19,633 nt of DNA from Candidatus Falkowbacteria bacterium RIFCSPLOWO2_02_FULL_45_15 (GTDB lineage: Bacteria; Patescibacteriota; Patescibacteriia; Patescibacteriales; XYC2-FULL-47-12): positions 1 to 19,633 of the forward strand of contig MFFV01000034.1 of the NCBI GenBank assembly GCA_001777995.1, read 5' to 3'. The number at the start of each line of letters is the position of its first letter. Positions within the stretch are counted from its first letter, which is position 1. Position numbers and translations under genes: made by a program. The notes beneath the pieces are model-generated. The model had not been told where the DNA came from and made no database searches. It saw only the letters and a program-made list of their open reading frames with translations. Positions 1-5,926 of the stretch are shown piece by piece.

Positions 1-20
1 GGAAGCGACCCTTTCGGATT
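1..20 (+). repeat. left copy of a 20-bp inverted repeat
   Basis: These 20 bases are the exact reverse complement of 2269-2288, so the controller/R/M/one-TM block is bracketed by an inverted repeat. The repeat begins at the window edge, so its true left extent is unknown. The right copy sits beside a GC-rich palindrome, which suggests that both are copies of a larger interspersed palindromic repeat rather than transposon ends. No transposase is seen inside the block. Confidence 0.7.
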
Positions 21-113
21 GAAAAACTGCCAAAGAACCTGAAAAAATATCGGCTCGAACTTCATTTTTGGCCAAAAGCGGGCTTCCCTCATTTTTAATA
101 CAAGAATACATAT

Positions 114-166
114 GCTAACTATAGTATGTAGCACTAAAATTAGCAAGGCCATATACTATAGTTAGC
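114..166 (+). promoter_or_regulatory. controller-protein operator and promoter of the R-M operon
   Basis: Two 14-base arms (GCTAACTATAGTAT at 114-127 and its exact reverse complement at 153-166) are separated by 25 bases. Each arm contains the self-palindrome ACTATAGT; the two centres are 37 bp apart. The right arm overlaps a TATACT -10 box (152-157), about 25 bases before the ATG of the HTH gene. This resembles C-protein autoregulatory sites of type II R-M systems, where paired boxes act as activator and repressor sites. The layout is seen in the sequence; binding by the downstream HTH protein is inferred. Confidence 0.7.
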
Positions 167-181
167 TATCATTTCAAACTT

Positions 182-400
182 ATGAGTAAAACAACATTAG
201 AAAAATTTGGTGAAAAGGTGCGAGAGGAAAGACATAAACAGAGGCTCTCGCAAGAAGAACTCGCATCACGAGCCGGTGTTCATCGCACCTATATTGGCAT
301 GATTGAAAGAGCTGAAAAAAATATAACGCTAGAAAATATTGAAAAAATTGCCAAAGCTCTTGGAATTTCACTTGATAAAATAATGACTTTAGAAAAATAA
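182..400 (+). CDS. XRE/Cro-type helix-turn-helix controller protein (C protein) of the R-M system
   Basis: This 72-aa protein is almost entirely one HTH_3 domain. The first HTH helix is at about residues 23-32 (SQEELASRAG) and the recognition helix at about 34-44 (HRTYIGMIERA), ending with the usual ALGIS segment. Its size and its place four bases upstream of the restriction gene are typical of R-M controller proteins, which delay endonuclease expression until the methylase has protected the host DNA. The operator at 114-166 lies directly upstream, and a related box lies at the methylase promoter (1732-1746). The ATG follows a very short leader with no evident ribosome-binding site. The HTH family is sure; the controller role is inferred from context. 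Confidence 0.85.
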   Translation: MSKTTLEKFGEKVREERHKQRLSQEELASRAGVHRTYIGMIERAEKNITLENIEKIAKALGISLDKIMTLEK

Positions 401-404
401 ATAT

Positions 405-1001
405 ATGGGAACAAATGAATTAAGAAAAAGAAAGATTTGGCAAGATACCAGCGGGGGAAACGCTGGCATTGCAGAGAAGAAATTTTACGAAATAATGTTA
501 CAAGAATTTGAAGGTTCTGACTTTAGAATAAGATCAAAACCAAGAGAATTTAAAGACATCTACTCAAAAATAAAACTAAGTAAAAAAGTGTTGGCAGATA
601 TTTATAGTCCCGATGAAACATGGGTACATGGAGTAATCCCAGATTTTGCCATAGATAATATTAAAACCAAAAAAACACTATATGTAGAAGTCAAAAGACA
701 GGATGGGTGGGTAGAAGGAAAACCTCGTAAGGCAGGCAGAGGAAATGCGCATGAGAGATCAAATAAATTTTTCACACCAGGACTTTTAAAAATATTAAGA
801 GAGAAAGGAAAACTTGGTAAAGAAGTTTTGCCATTCTGGGTTGTATTTCAAGGCGATATCGCACGTGATCCAAAACGCGTGAGAGAAATTACTTGCTGGT
901 ATGATGAGTATTCTGCCCATTTCTTTTTATGGCATGATTCAGCAGATGATAAACCTCTAGTTAATCATTTTAATAAAAAACTCAAACGCCTGTTAATGTA
1001 A
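405..1001 (+). CDS. MunI-like type II restriction endonuclease (expected C^AATTG)
   Basis: This 198-aa protein closely resembles R.MunI from memory: the same length class, the PDFAI-N block, the VKRQDGWVEGK block, the GRGNAHERS and FTPGLLK blocks, and the LPFWVVF-GDI-RDPKRVREIT block. The PD-(D/E)xK catalytic triad reads Asp80, Glu95 and Lys97, a uniform shift of three from MunI's published Asp83/Glu98/Lys100. R.MunI cuts CAATTG as a homodimer, so the same or a closely related target is expected; this is an inference. The gene starts 4 nt after the controller gene and is probably co-transcribed with it. It converges on the methylase with a 15-nt gap. No truncation is apparent. Confidence 0.93.
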   Translation: MGTNELRKRKIWQDTSGGNAGIAEKKFYEIMLQEFEGSDFRIRSKPREFKDIYSKIKLSKKVLADIYSPDETWVHGVIPDFAIDNIKTKKTLYVEVKRQDGWVEGKPRKAGRGNAHERSNKFFTPGLLKILREKGKLGKEVLPFWVVFQGDIARDPKRVREITCWYDEYSAHFFLWHDSADDKPLVNHFNKKLKRLLM

Positions 1002-1016
1002 GGGGTCTTCGTCACT

Positions 1017-1703
1017 TTACTCAAAAACATCCAGTCCCCAGACTGACCAGCCCTTTGCTTTTCTTCTTGCGAATAACTCAATTCGTTCTTGGCTTGGAAA
1101 CATTTTTTCTATTGCCTGCATTACCTCTATTGGCTTTTCACTATGTTTTTTTCTAGGAGCTTTTGTTAGTTGTTGGACATTTCTTGCACCTCTCGGTCTT
1201 GGTATTTTACCCCGCTTGAACACTAAACATAATTCGCAATTAGAAAGAGTATATTGTCCAGGATTATGGTTCATTTTATCCCAAATAAATGCAACCGTTC
1301 TATATTCAAAACCCCACGCTTGTCCCAACTCCAACGCTTGAGTTAAATGTGGGTTGGTTGTCCACATAAATAAAAGACAATCGTCCTTTGCGATTTCTCG
1401 AACAGGAAGTTTCATCAGCTCATTTGTTTTTAGTGTAGGATATTTAAATGATGCCGAACTAATGAATATTTTTCTTGACCAATCGATATTGTCTACATCT
1501 TTACTGCTTTTATCAAATTGTAGCTTTCCATTATAATCCCATGGCGGATCTGCATAAATTATGTCGAACTTTTTAGCTGGCAACTTGGGATATAAATCAT
1601 CTAATGTGTTTTGCTTTCTTCTATTCTTCGCTTCAATATTATAAATAGAATAACCAGTTTTTTTATCTGGAAAATTGAAAAGGTTTTGTAATTGCTTTTT
1701 CAT
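1017..1703 (-). CDS. MT-A70-family N6-adenine DNA methyltransferase, cognate modification enzyme
   Basis: This 228-aa protein has the catalytic DPPW motif (residues 52-55, in YADPPWDY) and the late motifs HSEKP (187-191) and ELFARR (209-214), ending in GWSVWG. These are hallmarks of the MT-A70 family, to which M.MunI belongs, so pairing with the adjacent MunI-like nuclease makes sense. It would methylate adenine within the CAATTG-type site to protect the chromosome. It is transcribed toward the nuclease gene from its own promoter. On the minus strand TATACT (complement of 1741-1746) is a good -10 box and overlaps a controller-type box. The gene appears full length with a normal ATG. Confidence 0.93.
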   Translation of the reverse strand: MKKQLQNLFNFPDKKTGYSIYNIEAKNRRKQNTLDDLYPKLPAKKFDIIYADPPWDYNGKLQFDKSSKDVDNIDWSRKIFISSASFKYPTLKTNELMKLPVREIAKDDCLLFMWTTNPHLTQALELGQAWGFEYRTVAFIWDKMNHNPGQYTLSNCELCLVFKRGKIPRPRGARNVQQLTKAPRKKHSEKPIEVMQAIEKMFPSQERIELFARRKAKGWSVWGLDVFE

Positions 1704-1731
1704 AAAATAATTTTATAAGCCTTATTTGATT

Positions 1732-1746
1732 GCTAACTCTAGTATA
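1732..1746 (-). promoter_or_regulatory. controller box overlapping the methylase promoter
   Basis: The 15 bases GCTAACTCTAGTATA match the operator arm at 114-127 with one difference in the ACTATAGT core. Read on the minus strand the segment contains TATACT, a -10 hexamer about 40 bases before the methylase ATG. A controller bound here would block the methylase promoter. Only one arm is clear, unlike the two-arm site of the R operon, which would give a different affinity. The sequence match is observed; regulation is inferred. Confidence 0.55.
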
Positions 1747-1810
1747 CACACCTTTATTAAATCATGCAAGTGGGCTAAAATAGAAATATAAGGAATTTAT
1801 CGTCAAAATT

Positions 1811-2260
1811 ATGATTGAACCAATCCAAATAATCATTTCTGTTTTAACACTTCTTGGCTTAGGCGGTATTGTTGGTGGATACATAACCTACTTACTCGAT
1901 AAAAAGAAAGAACGAGAATTTAAGGTATTAGAGCAGAAAGAAAAGAGATACAAATCCTGCCTCCTGTATATGGACGCTTTCTTTGAACCGAAAAATATAA
2001 AATATCTTTCGAGTCGGCAACCTGATATAGACAATGCGCAAGATGTTATCGAGTATTTAAAAATGGAATACCACGAGATGATGCTTTATGCCTCGAAAGA
2101 AGTTATTTTTTCGGTTAAGGCGTTTATAGAAAATCCTACGCACGAAAAGTTTTTGAGAACGATTTTGACTATGAGGCAGGATTTGTCTAAATTGAAAAAC
2201 GATTTAGACTTGAATGATATTCAAATTGAATTTCAAGAAAGCCGCCAAAGAAAAACTTGA
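1811..2260 (+). CDS. one-TM membrane protein of unknown function
   Basis: This 149-aa protein is not recognised. It has an N-terminal hydrophobic segment at about residues 6-28 with glycine-rich packing (LGLGGIVGGY), then a lysine/glutamate-rich juxtamembrane coil (about 30-48) and a helical, charged cytoplasmic domain to the end. This resembles many short phage- or defence-associated anchored proteins, but no catalytic motif is visible. It is divergent from the methylase. Just before its stop, a second reading frame stays open through the inverted repeat to about 2336 and reads like plausible protein (KKAAKEKLEIVQSERVAS). The natural C-terminus may therefore have been altered by a frameshift or repeat insertion. 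Confidence 0.6.
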   Translation: MIEPIQIIISVLTLLGLGGIVGGYITYLLDKKKEREFKVLEQKEKRYKSCLLYMDAFFEPKNIKYLSSRQPDIDNAQDVIEYLKMEYHEMMLYASKEVIFSVKAFIENPTHEKFLRTILTMRQDLSKLKNDLDLNDIQIEFQESRQRKT

Positions 2261-2268
2261 AATCGTCC

Positions 2269-2288
2269 AATCCGAAAGGGTCGCTTCC
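2269..2288 (-). repeat. right copy of the 20-bp inverted repeat
   Basis: This is the exact reverse complement of bases 1-20, starting nine bases after the one-TM protein's stop codon. It continues rightward into the GC-rich palindrome at 2292-2330. Beyond the 20 bp the two inward flanks do not match. Confidence 0.7.
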
Positions 2289-2291
2289 GCA

Positions 2292-2330
2292 GGCGGGCGG
2301 AAGGGGGGTTTGGGGGGAAATCCGCCCGCC
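2292..2330 (+). repeat. GC-rich perfect hairpin with a G6-TTT-G6 loop
   Basis: GGCGGGCGGA (2292-2301) and TCCGCCCGCC (2321-2330) form a perfect 10-bp stem. The 19-base loop holds two runs of six G separated by TTT. In local AT-rich DNA this stands out strongly. It could end transcription of the preceding gene, but there is no T-tract. It could also be the core of an interspersed palindromic repeat, or form a G-quadruplex. Confidence 0.6.
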
Positions 2331-2393
2331 CTATAAATTTTGGGCGAAATCTGTTCGAATTTTTTCGAACGCACACCGCCAATTTTCAATTCA

Positions 2394-2422
2394 TTGCCAT
2401 AATTAATACAATACTATAGTAT
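2394..2422 (+). promoter_or_regulatory. probable promoter of the left tRNA-Ser
   Basis: TTGCCA (2394-2399) serves as a -35 and the palindrome ATACTATAGTAT (2411-2422) contains TATAGT (2415-2420, spacing 15) or TAGTAT (2417-2422, spacing 17) as the -10, placing the start just before the tRNA at 2437. The palindrome also contains the same ACTATAGT core as the R-M operator, so controller binding here is conceivable but not shown. Confidence 0.45.
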
Positions 2423-2436
2423 AAAAAAGTAAATTT

Positions 2437-2523
2437 GGAGAGGTGGCTGAGTGGCTGAAAGCAGCAACCTGCTAAGTTGTTAGGGGTTAACGCCCCTCGA
2501 GGGTTCGAATCCCTCCCTCTCCG
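2437..2523 (+). tRNA. tRNA-Ser (GCU), left copy
   Basis: This 87-nt class II tRNA has a perfect seven-pair acceptor stem (GGAGAGG with CCTCTCC) and discriminator G. The anticodon loop is CTGCTAA, giving anticodon GCU for AGC/AGU codons. The long variable arm pairs AGGGG with CCCCT, and the T-loop is GTTCGAAT. CCA is not encoded. It has a terminator straight after it and the integrase gene immediately downstream, making it the left attachment locus of the element. Confidence 0.95.
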
Positions 2524-2526
2524 CAT
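2442..2526 (+). repeat. left attachment site (attL) within tRNA-Ser
   Basis: This stretch is repeated at 19316-19400 in direct orientation. Two blocks are identical: 40 bp from the D-arm through the anticodon arm (2442-2481) and 29 bp from the T-arm through GCAT after the tRNA (2498-2526). They are interrupted only by the differing variable arm. An integrase gene beginning right beside it supports an att role. Which block contains the strand-exchange point cannot be decided here. Confidence 0.8.
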
Positions 2527-2532
2527 TGAGAT

Positions 2533-3696
2533 TTAAACAGGACTGTCGTCCTGTTTTTGTTTTATATTAGGCAAGTACGCAAGCTCTCGGTTATCAACTG
2601 GCATGGTTATTTTAGTGCTGATCTGCTCTTGGTTGGGCACTGGTTGACCAAAGTAATTTAATTCTACCGGCTTATCCAATACTTGGATGGCTTGCTGAAG
2701 CGTTGATGAGCCCAAATGGGCGTAGCGCAAAGTTACTTTTAAATCAGCATGTCCCAAAAGTTCCTGGATTGTTTTTATTGGTATTCCTTTACAAGCAAGG
2801 TGAGAGGCAAACGTGTGCCGCAACATGTGCCAGCCGACTCTTCTTAACCCGGCTTGCTTGCAGAATCTGTGCAGTTGCCGTCGGCAGCGCTCCGGCCTTA
2901 ACGGATTCCCGTTGGCATCAGGAAATACCAATCCTTTCTTTTGCTTTGTTTTGTTAAGCATTTCATACAATTCGTTGGTTAGGGGAATATACCGGTACTT
3001 GTTGCTTTTGGGCGACACCATGGTATCTCTCACATAGGATTTCTTGACCGTTAGAACGCGGTTTCTAAAATCTATATTCGCCCAGTCAAGCGCCGATAAC
3101 TCTCCCAGACGCAAGCCGGTCTTTAAGGCGGCGAAAATCATTTCTTTCCATTGGCTATCTGCAATGCTATCAACTAACAGCTCGCTGTCTTCCGGGGATA
3201 AGAAATCAAAGCCCGGCGGATCAACGCGCAATAATTTTACGGCGGGAAGCTTGTCTATTACATCCCATTCTTGCGCTATATGCAGGCTTTTGCTTAACAT
3301 AGCTAAGTGATTGTTGACCGTCTTCCTGGCCAATCCACTCCCCAGTTTGTTAAATTTATACTGTTCAACCAAGCGGCTGCTTATTTCGTCCAGCCTATAC
3401 TTGCCGAAGAATGGTATTAGGTGCGCTTTCAGCGTAATCTTTTTCATTCGTATTTCCGAGGGCTTGTTATTGCTCTCCGCATAAGTGCTGATAAATACTT
3501 TGGAAAATTCGGCAAAAGTTTCCACTTCTTTTTTATCATCGGCAAAAGGATCTTCGCCTTTCGCCAGCCGGTTGCGTAGCAGCGCTTCATAGGCTTGGGC
3601 GCCTGTCTTGGAGTTTTCCGGGCTGCGCTTGCGGTATCTTTGATGGTTGAACCTGAAGTCCACCCACCATGATTTTCTGTATTTTGTTGCGCTCAT
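2533..3696 (-). CDS. int: tyrosine-family site-specific integrase
   Basis: This 387-aa tyrosine recombinase has an N-terminal arm-binding-like region (about 1-55), a SAM-like core-binding domain (about 58-145) and a C-terminal catalytic domain. The catalytic residues are visible: Arg196 (TGLRLGE), Lys230, His290-x-x-Arg293 (HMLRHTF), His316 (LLGHADL) and nucleophile Tyr325 (LRYAHL). It would join the circular element to the chromosome at tRNA-Ser and, with the excisionase, reverse the reaction. It lies immediately beside the left tRNA-Ser, the normal place for a tRNA-targeting integrase, and 7 nt downstream of the excisionase-like gene, so the two form an operon. A tail of about 60 residues follows Tyr325, and its end overlaps the tRNA terminator. 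Confidence 0.97.
   Translation of the reverse strand: MSATKYRKSWWVDFRFNHQRYRKRSPENSKTGAQAYEALLRNRLAKGEDPFADDKKEVETFAEFSKVFISTYAESNNKPSEIRMKKITLKAHLIPFFGKYRLDEISSRLVEQYKFNKLGSGLARKTVNNHLAMLSKSLHIAQEWDVIDKLPAVKLLRVDPPGFDFLSPEDSELLVDSIADSQWKEMIFAALKTGLRLGELSALDWANIDFRNRVLTVKKSYVRDTMVSPKSNKYRYIPLTNELYEMLNKTKQKKGLVFPDANGNPLRPERCRRQLHRFCKQAGLRRVGWHMLRHTFASHLACKGIPIKTIQELLGHADLKVTLRYAHLGSSTLQQAIQVLDKPVELNYFGQPVPNQEQISTKITMPVDNRELAYLPNIKQKQDDSPV
2535..2563 (+). terminator. tRNA-Ser terminator inside the integrase 3' end
   Basis: AAACAGGAC and GTCCTGTTT pair perfectly around a four-base TGTC loop (2535-2556), followed by TTTTTGTTTT. This is a textbook intrinsic terminator for the rightward tRNA. It overlaps the last codons of the leftward integrase gene, whose stop is at 2533. 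Confidence 0.85.
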
Positions 3697-3703
3697 AATT
3701 TAT

Positions 3704-3904
3704 TTATTTGATTGACTCGATGTAATTTTTTTGCAGGTAAACCAAAACGTGCTCTTTACTGAAGAGTATCTGGCGCCTGACTTTAAAGAATGAAATTTCC
3801 CGTCCTGAAATAAGGCGGTATATTGTAGTTTTGGAAACCTTGAAGAAGGCAGCAAGCTCGTCAGTAGTCATAAGTTTTGGAATTGTATCAGGGTCAATCA
3901 TCAT
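3704..3904 (-). CDS. excisionase-like MerR/HTH_17 DNA-binding protein
   Basis: This 66-aa protein carries a single HTH_17 winged-helix domain at about residues 12-60: MTTDELAAFFKVSKTTIYRL, then a wing with FFKVRRQILFSKEHV. This small-domain architecture is annotated as 'excisionase family DNA-binding', and its partnership with the integrase 7 nt downstream supports control of recombination direction and/or int expression. The start has two adjacent ATGs (3904 and 3901), and the choice is not decided by a ribosome-binding site. It may instead be only a repressor of the int operon. Confidence 0.85.
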   Translation of the reverse strand: MMIDPDTIPKLMTTDELAAFFKVSKTTIYRLISGREISFFKVRRQILFSKEHVLVYLQKNYIESIK

Positions 3905-3913
3905 TTAGTTGTT

Positions 3914-3964
3914 AATGAGCAATACAGAGCAACAGCTATTAAGCTATTGGCAGTCTCGCTCATT
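3914..3964. promoter_or_regulatory. inverted and tandem repeats upstream of the xis-int operon
   Basis: AATGAGC (3914-3920) and GCTCATT (3958-3964) form a 7-bp inverted repeat. Between them is a tandem pair AGCTATT-A-AGCTATT (3934-3948). On the minus strand a TATGAT-like -10 lies just outside the right arm (3967-3972). It is a reasonable operator or excisionase-binding region for the leftward operon; its function is inferred. Confidence 0.4.
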
Positions 3965-4012
3965 TTATCATAATTAGTGGGTTCCTTGAATGTGGTTATT
4001 TGTTGTCTTTTT

Positions 4013-4084
4013 AGGGGCCTAACGAATCAAACTCCGGGTAGGCCCCCTGCATATTTTATTTTCCATACCCCCTCCCCGGAGTTT
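4013..4084. other. interleaved inverted repeats (pseudoknot-like) between the AAA+ and xis genes
   Basis: There are four blocks in the order A-B-A'-B'. A is AGGGGCCT (4013-4020), B is AAACTCCGGG (4029-4038), A' is AGGCCCC (4040-4046) and B' is CCCGGAGTTT (4075-4084). A pairs with A' (7 bp) and B with B' (10 bp), so the two stems cannot nest and would fold as an H-type pseudoknot in RNA. The stop codon of the AAA+ gene is 18 nt away, so on the minus strand this is its 3' untranslated region. There is no good T-tract for the minus strand. It could be a protein-binding DNA site instead. Confidence 0.5.
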
Positions 4085-4101
4085 CGTTCGCTGGGGTGCA
4101 A

Positions 4102-5766
4102 TCAAAAAAGTATCTTTTCAGGACTGCTATTTAGCATCTCTGGCGTGATTTTGTCATAATTTTTATGATCCGGTCCGTTGCTAGCAGTACCGCCCTTAAC
4201 ATCGATGTTATTGTAATTTCTTAATATATCTTCAAACTCAATGACTGGGAAATACCTATTCCCTTTATGAGCGCCGGTTATTTCATCAGCATCTGCGCGC
4301 ATGTCCAGAATTCCTAATTCCAGCAGTTCTTTTAAAAGTTTTTGAGCTGTCCGCTGATCTATGCCGGCATTATTAGATAATTCCTTAGAGGTTGTGTCTG
4401 TCTTTTCTTTAAAGATTGCTAGTACCTTGGCTCGGTCTATCGGCATAGAGTTCATTGCCACATTCCTCACAGTGGCTATTTCCTGATGGCTAATACTATC
4501 CTTGCCTCTGGCGATAGCGAGCGCTTTAGCCAAATGAGTCAGCTGCTGCAGAGCCCGCCAAGGCTGCTCTTCTTGCTTATCTACTATCTCATGATAGCTA
4601 ACATTATCGCCCTTATCATTTTTGAATGCATTCTGTTGCGTCATCACCAAACTTCGCGCTTTAGCTAAAAAGACGGATAGATGCTGAAGCATTTTTTGCG
4701 TGACAGCATCCTTTTCTTTGAAATTTTTTAGAGTAGCGGGAAGCTTGTCAACTGTCTGCATGAAGCATGCTGACGCAATATTTTTAACAGCTTTGATCGT
4801 CGCTTCCCGGTCGTTGCTGCTATTAGCTATTGCAAATCCTTTGTTTAACTCATCTTTAGTTAATTGGGGAATTTTGTAATAAAGGAAGCGAGCGCCTAAC
4901 TGGTTCATGTAGCGGTAATGCTTGTTGAAGATTGCCGGAGTAACGCAGCCGATTTGACTGAATAGAGAGGAATAGCGCACATTGCCCCTGGTAGCGGAGA
5001 ATTTGCTGAAATCCTTATCGAATATTCCAGTTAGATCTCCAAGTATCTTTTTAATGGTATCTTCCCGCATGGAAAAAAGCGTCGTATAATCTTTGACTAT
5101 AAGGCATTTGTTATCCAAGAGTGGTAGTAAGTCTTTCGGTTCTGATCCATCAGGCGGAACATAGCCGGAAGTGAATGCGTTTTCAGTTAAGGCATCTACA
5201 TAATATGCAAAGACGTCATGAAGCGAATCAAACAGTTTCACTAATTCCGTTTTAGATGAAGACGGCGCGCCGATGATCATGAGCCAAATGGGAGGCTGCA
5301 TGTTCATCTGCGACGATATTGCAACCGCTAGTATAATTTCTAAAAGTTCGTGAGGATATACGCAGATTCTATCTGCTACCCCTAATAATGTTTGCAGGTC
5401 TACTTGATGTATGCCGCTCAATTTCGATAACTCTTTTTTTTGTCCCTGCTTTTTTATTTCTTCAGCCGTCGGCGGGTGCCAATTGTTGGCCACTTTGACT
5501 AGTATTGATGTTATTGATGGAATAGCCTGCGCTCTCTTCTGGTCACCATATAGGATTGGTTGTGCGCTCCGCGTAATTTTTTCCTGGCAGCTGTTTTGGA
5601 CCCAGTAGAAATCAATGGGATAACAGGAGCGATAGGCTATGTCGCCGTTGGTCATGCTTTTAATAATGAGTTCCCTCGGCCTGAATATCCATTCGTATCC
5701 GTCCTTGCGGACGCGGTACTTTGGATCCGCAGCTTTTTGCTGGTTTGTTGTCTTAGCTTGCACCAT
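4102..5766 (-). CDS. AAA+ ATPase with C-terminal winged helix, probable replication/maintenance protein
   Basis: This 554-aa protein has a Walker A motif GAPSSSKT at residues 166-173, an LIVKDYTT segment (222-229) where Walker B belongs, a sensor-1-like GCVTPAI (273-279) and an arginine-bearing GARF (291-294). A winged-helix-like region follows at about 450-510 (KELSNNAGIDQRTAQKLLKE). The KD(F/Y)TT variant in place of DE is one I recall from phage and mobile-element ATPases often labelled MarR/ArsR-like. These are distantly reminiscent of MCM/helicase ATPases. It probably loads or drives replication of the excised element, but the exact activity is unknown. It has its own upstream region with a TATATAT -10 candidate near 5803-5809 on the minus strand, and the terminator of the upstream gene separates the two. 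Confidence 0.75.
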   Translation of the reverse strand: MVQAKTTNQQKAADPKYRVRKDGYEWIFRPRELIIKSMTNGDIAYRSCYPIDFYWVQNSCQEKITRSAQPILYGDQKRAQAIPSITSILVKVANNWHPPTAEEIKKQGQKKELSKLSGIHQVDLQTLLGVADRICVYPHELLEIILAVAISSQMNMQPPIWLMIIGAPSSSKTELVKLFDSLHDVFAYYVDALTENAFTSGYVPPDGSEPKDLLPLLDNKCLIVKDYTTLFSMREDTIKKILGDLTGIFDKDFSKFSATRGNVRYSSLFSQIGCVTPAIFNKHYRYMNQLGARFLYYKIPQLTKDELNKGFAIANSSNDREATIKAVKNIASACFMQTVDKLPATLKNFKEKDAVTQKMLQHLSVFLAKARSLVMTQQNAFKNDKGDNVSYHEIVDKQEEQPWRALQQLTHLAKALAIARGKDSISHQEIATVRNVAMNSMPIDRAKVLAIFKEKTDTTSKELSNNAGIDQRTAQKLLKELLELGILDMRADADEITGAHKGNRYFPVIEFEDILRNYNNIDVKGGTASNGPDHKNYDKITPEMLNSSPEKILF

Positions 5767-5825
5767 AGTTTTATATTTAATTATTAAGGTTCGTTTCTAC
5801 CATATATACTGAAAATTCGACTGCG

Positions 5826-5862
5826 ATAATAAAACGCCTATGATTTTGGCTAATCATAGGCG
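5826..5862 (-). terminator. intrinsic terminator of the 390-aa gene
   Basis: On the minus strand an 11-bp perfect stem (arms 5835-5845 and 5852-5862, CGCCTATGATT) closes a six-base loop and is followed by TTTTATTAT. It lies 64 nt beyond the stop of the 390-aa gene and about 70 nt before the AAA+ gene start. The two leftward genes are therefore probably separate transcripts. Confidence 0.85.
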
Positions 5863-5926
5863 CTTGATGTTTTATTGATTAAATCTTATGTCAAAATTTC
5901 ATGGCTGAAAATTCAGTGAGCCATAA

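Noticed and set aside
3..98. Open frame reading into the window that could be the 3' end of a host gene
   Set aside because: It is only 31 codons, begins inside the inverted repeat and shows no recognisable motif; upstream sequence is needed.
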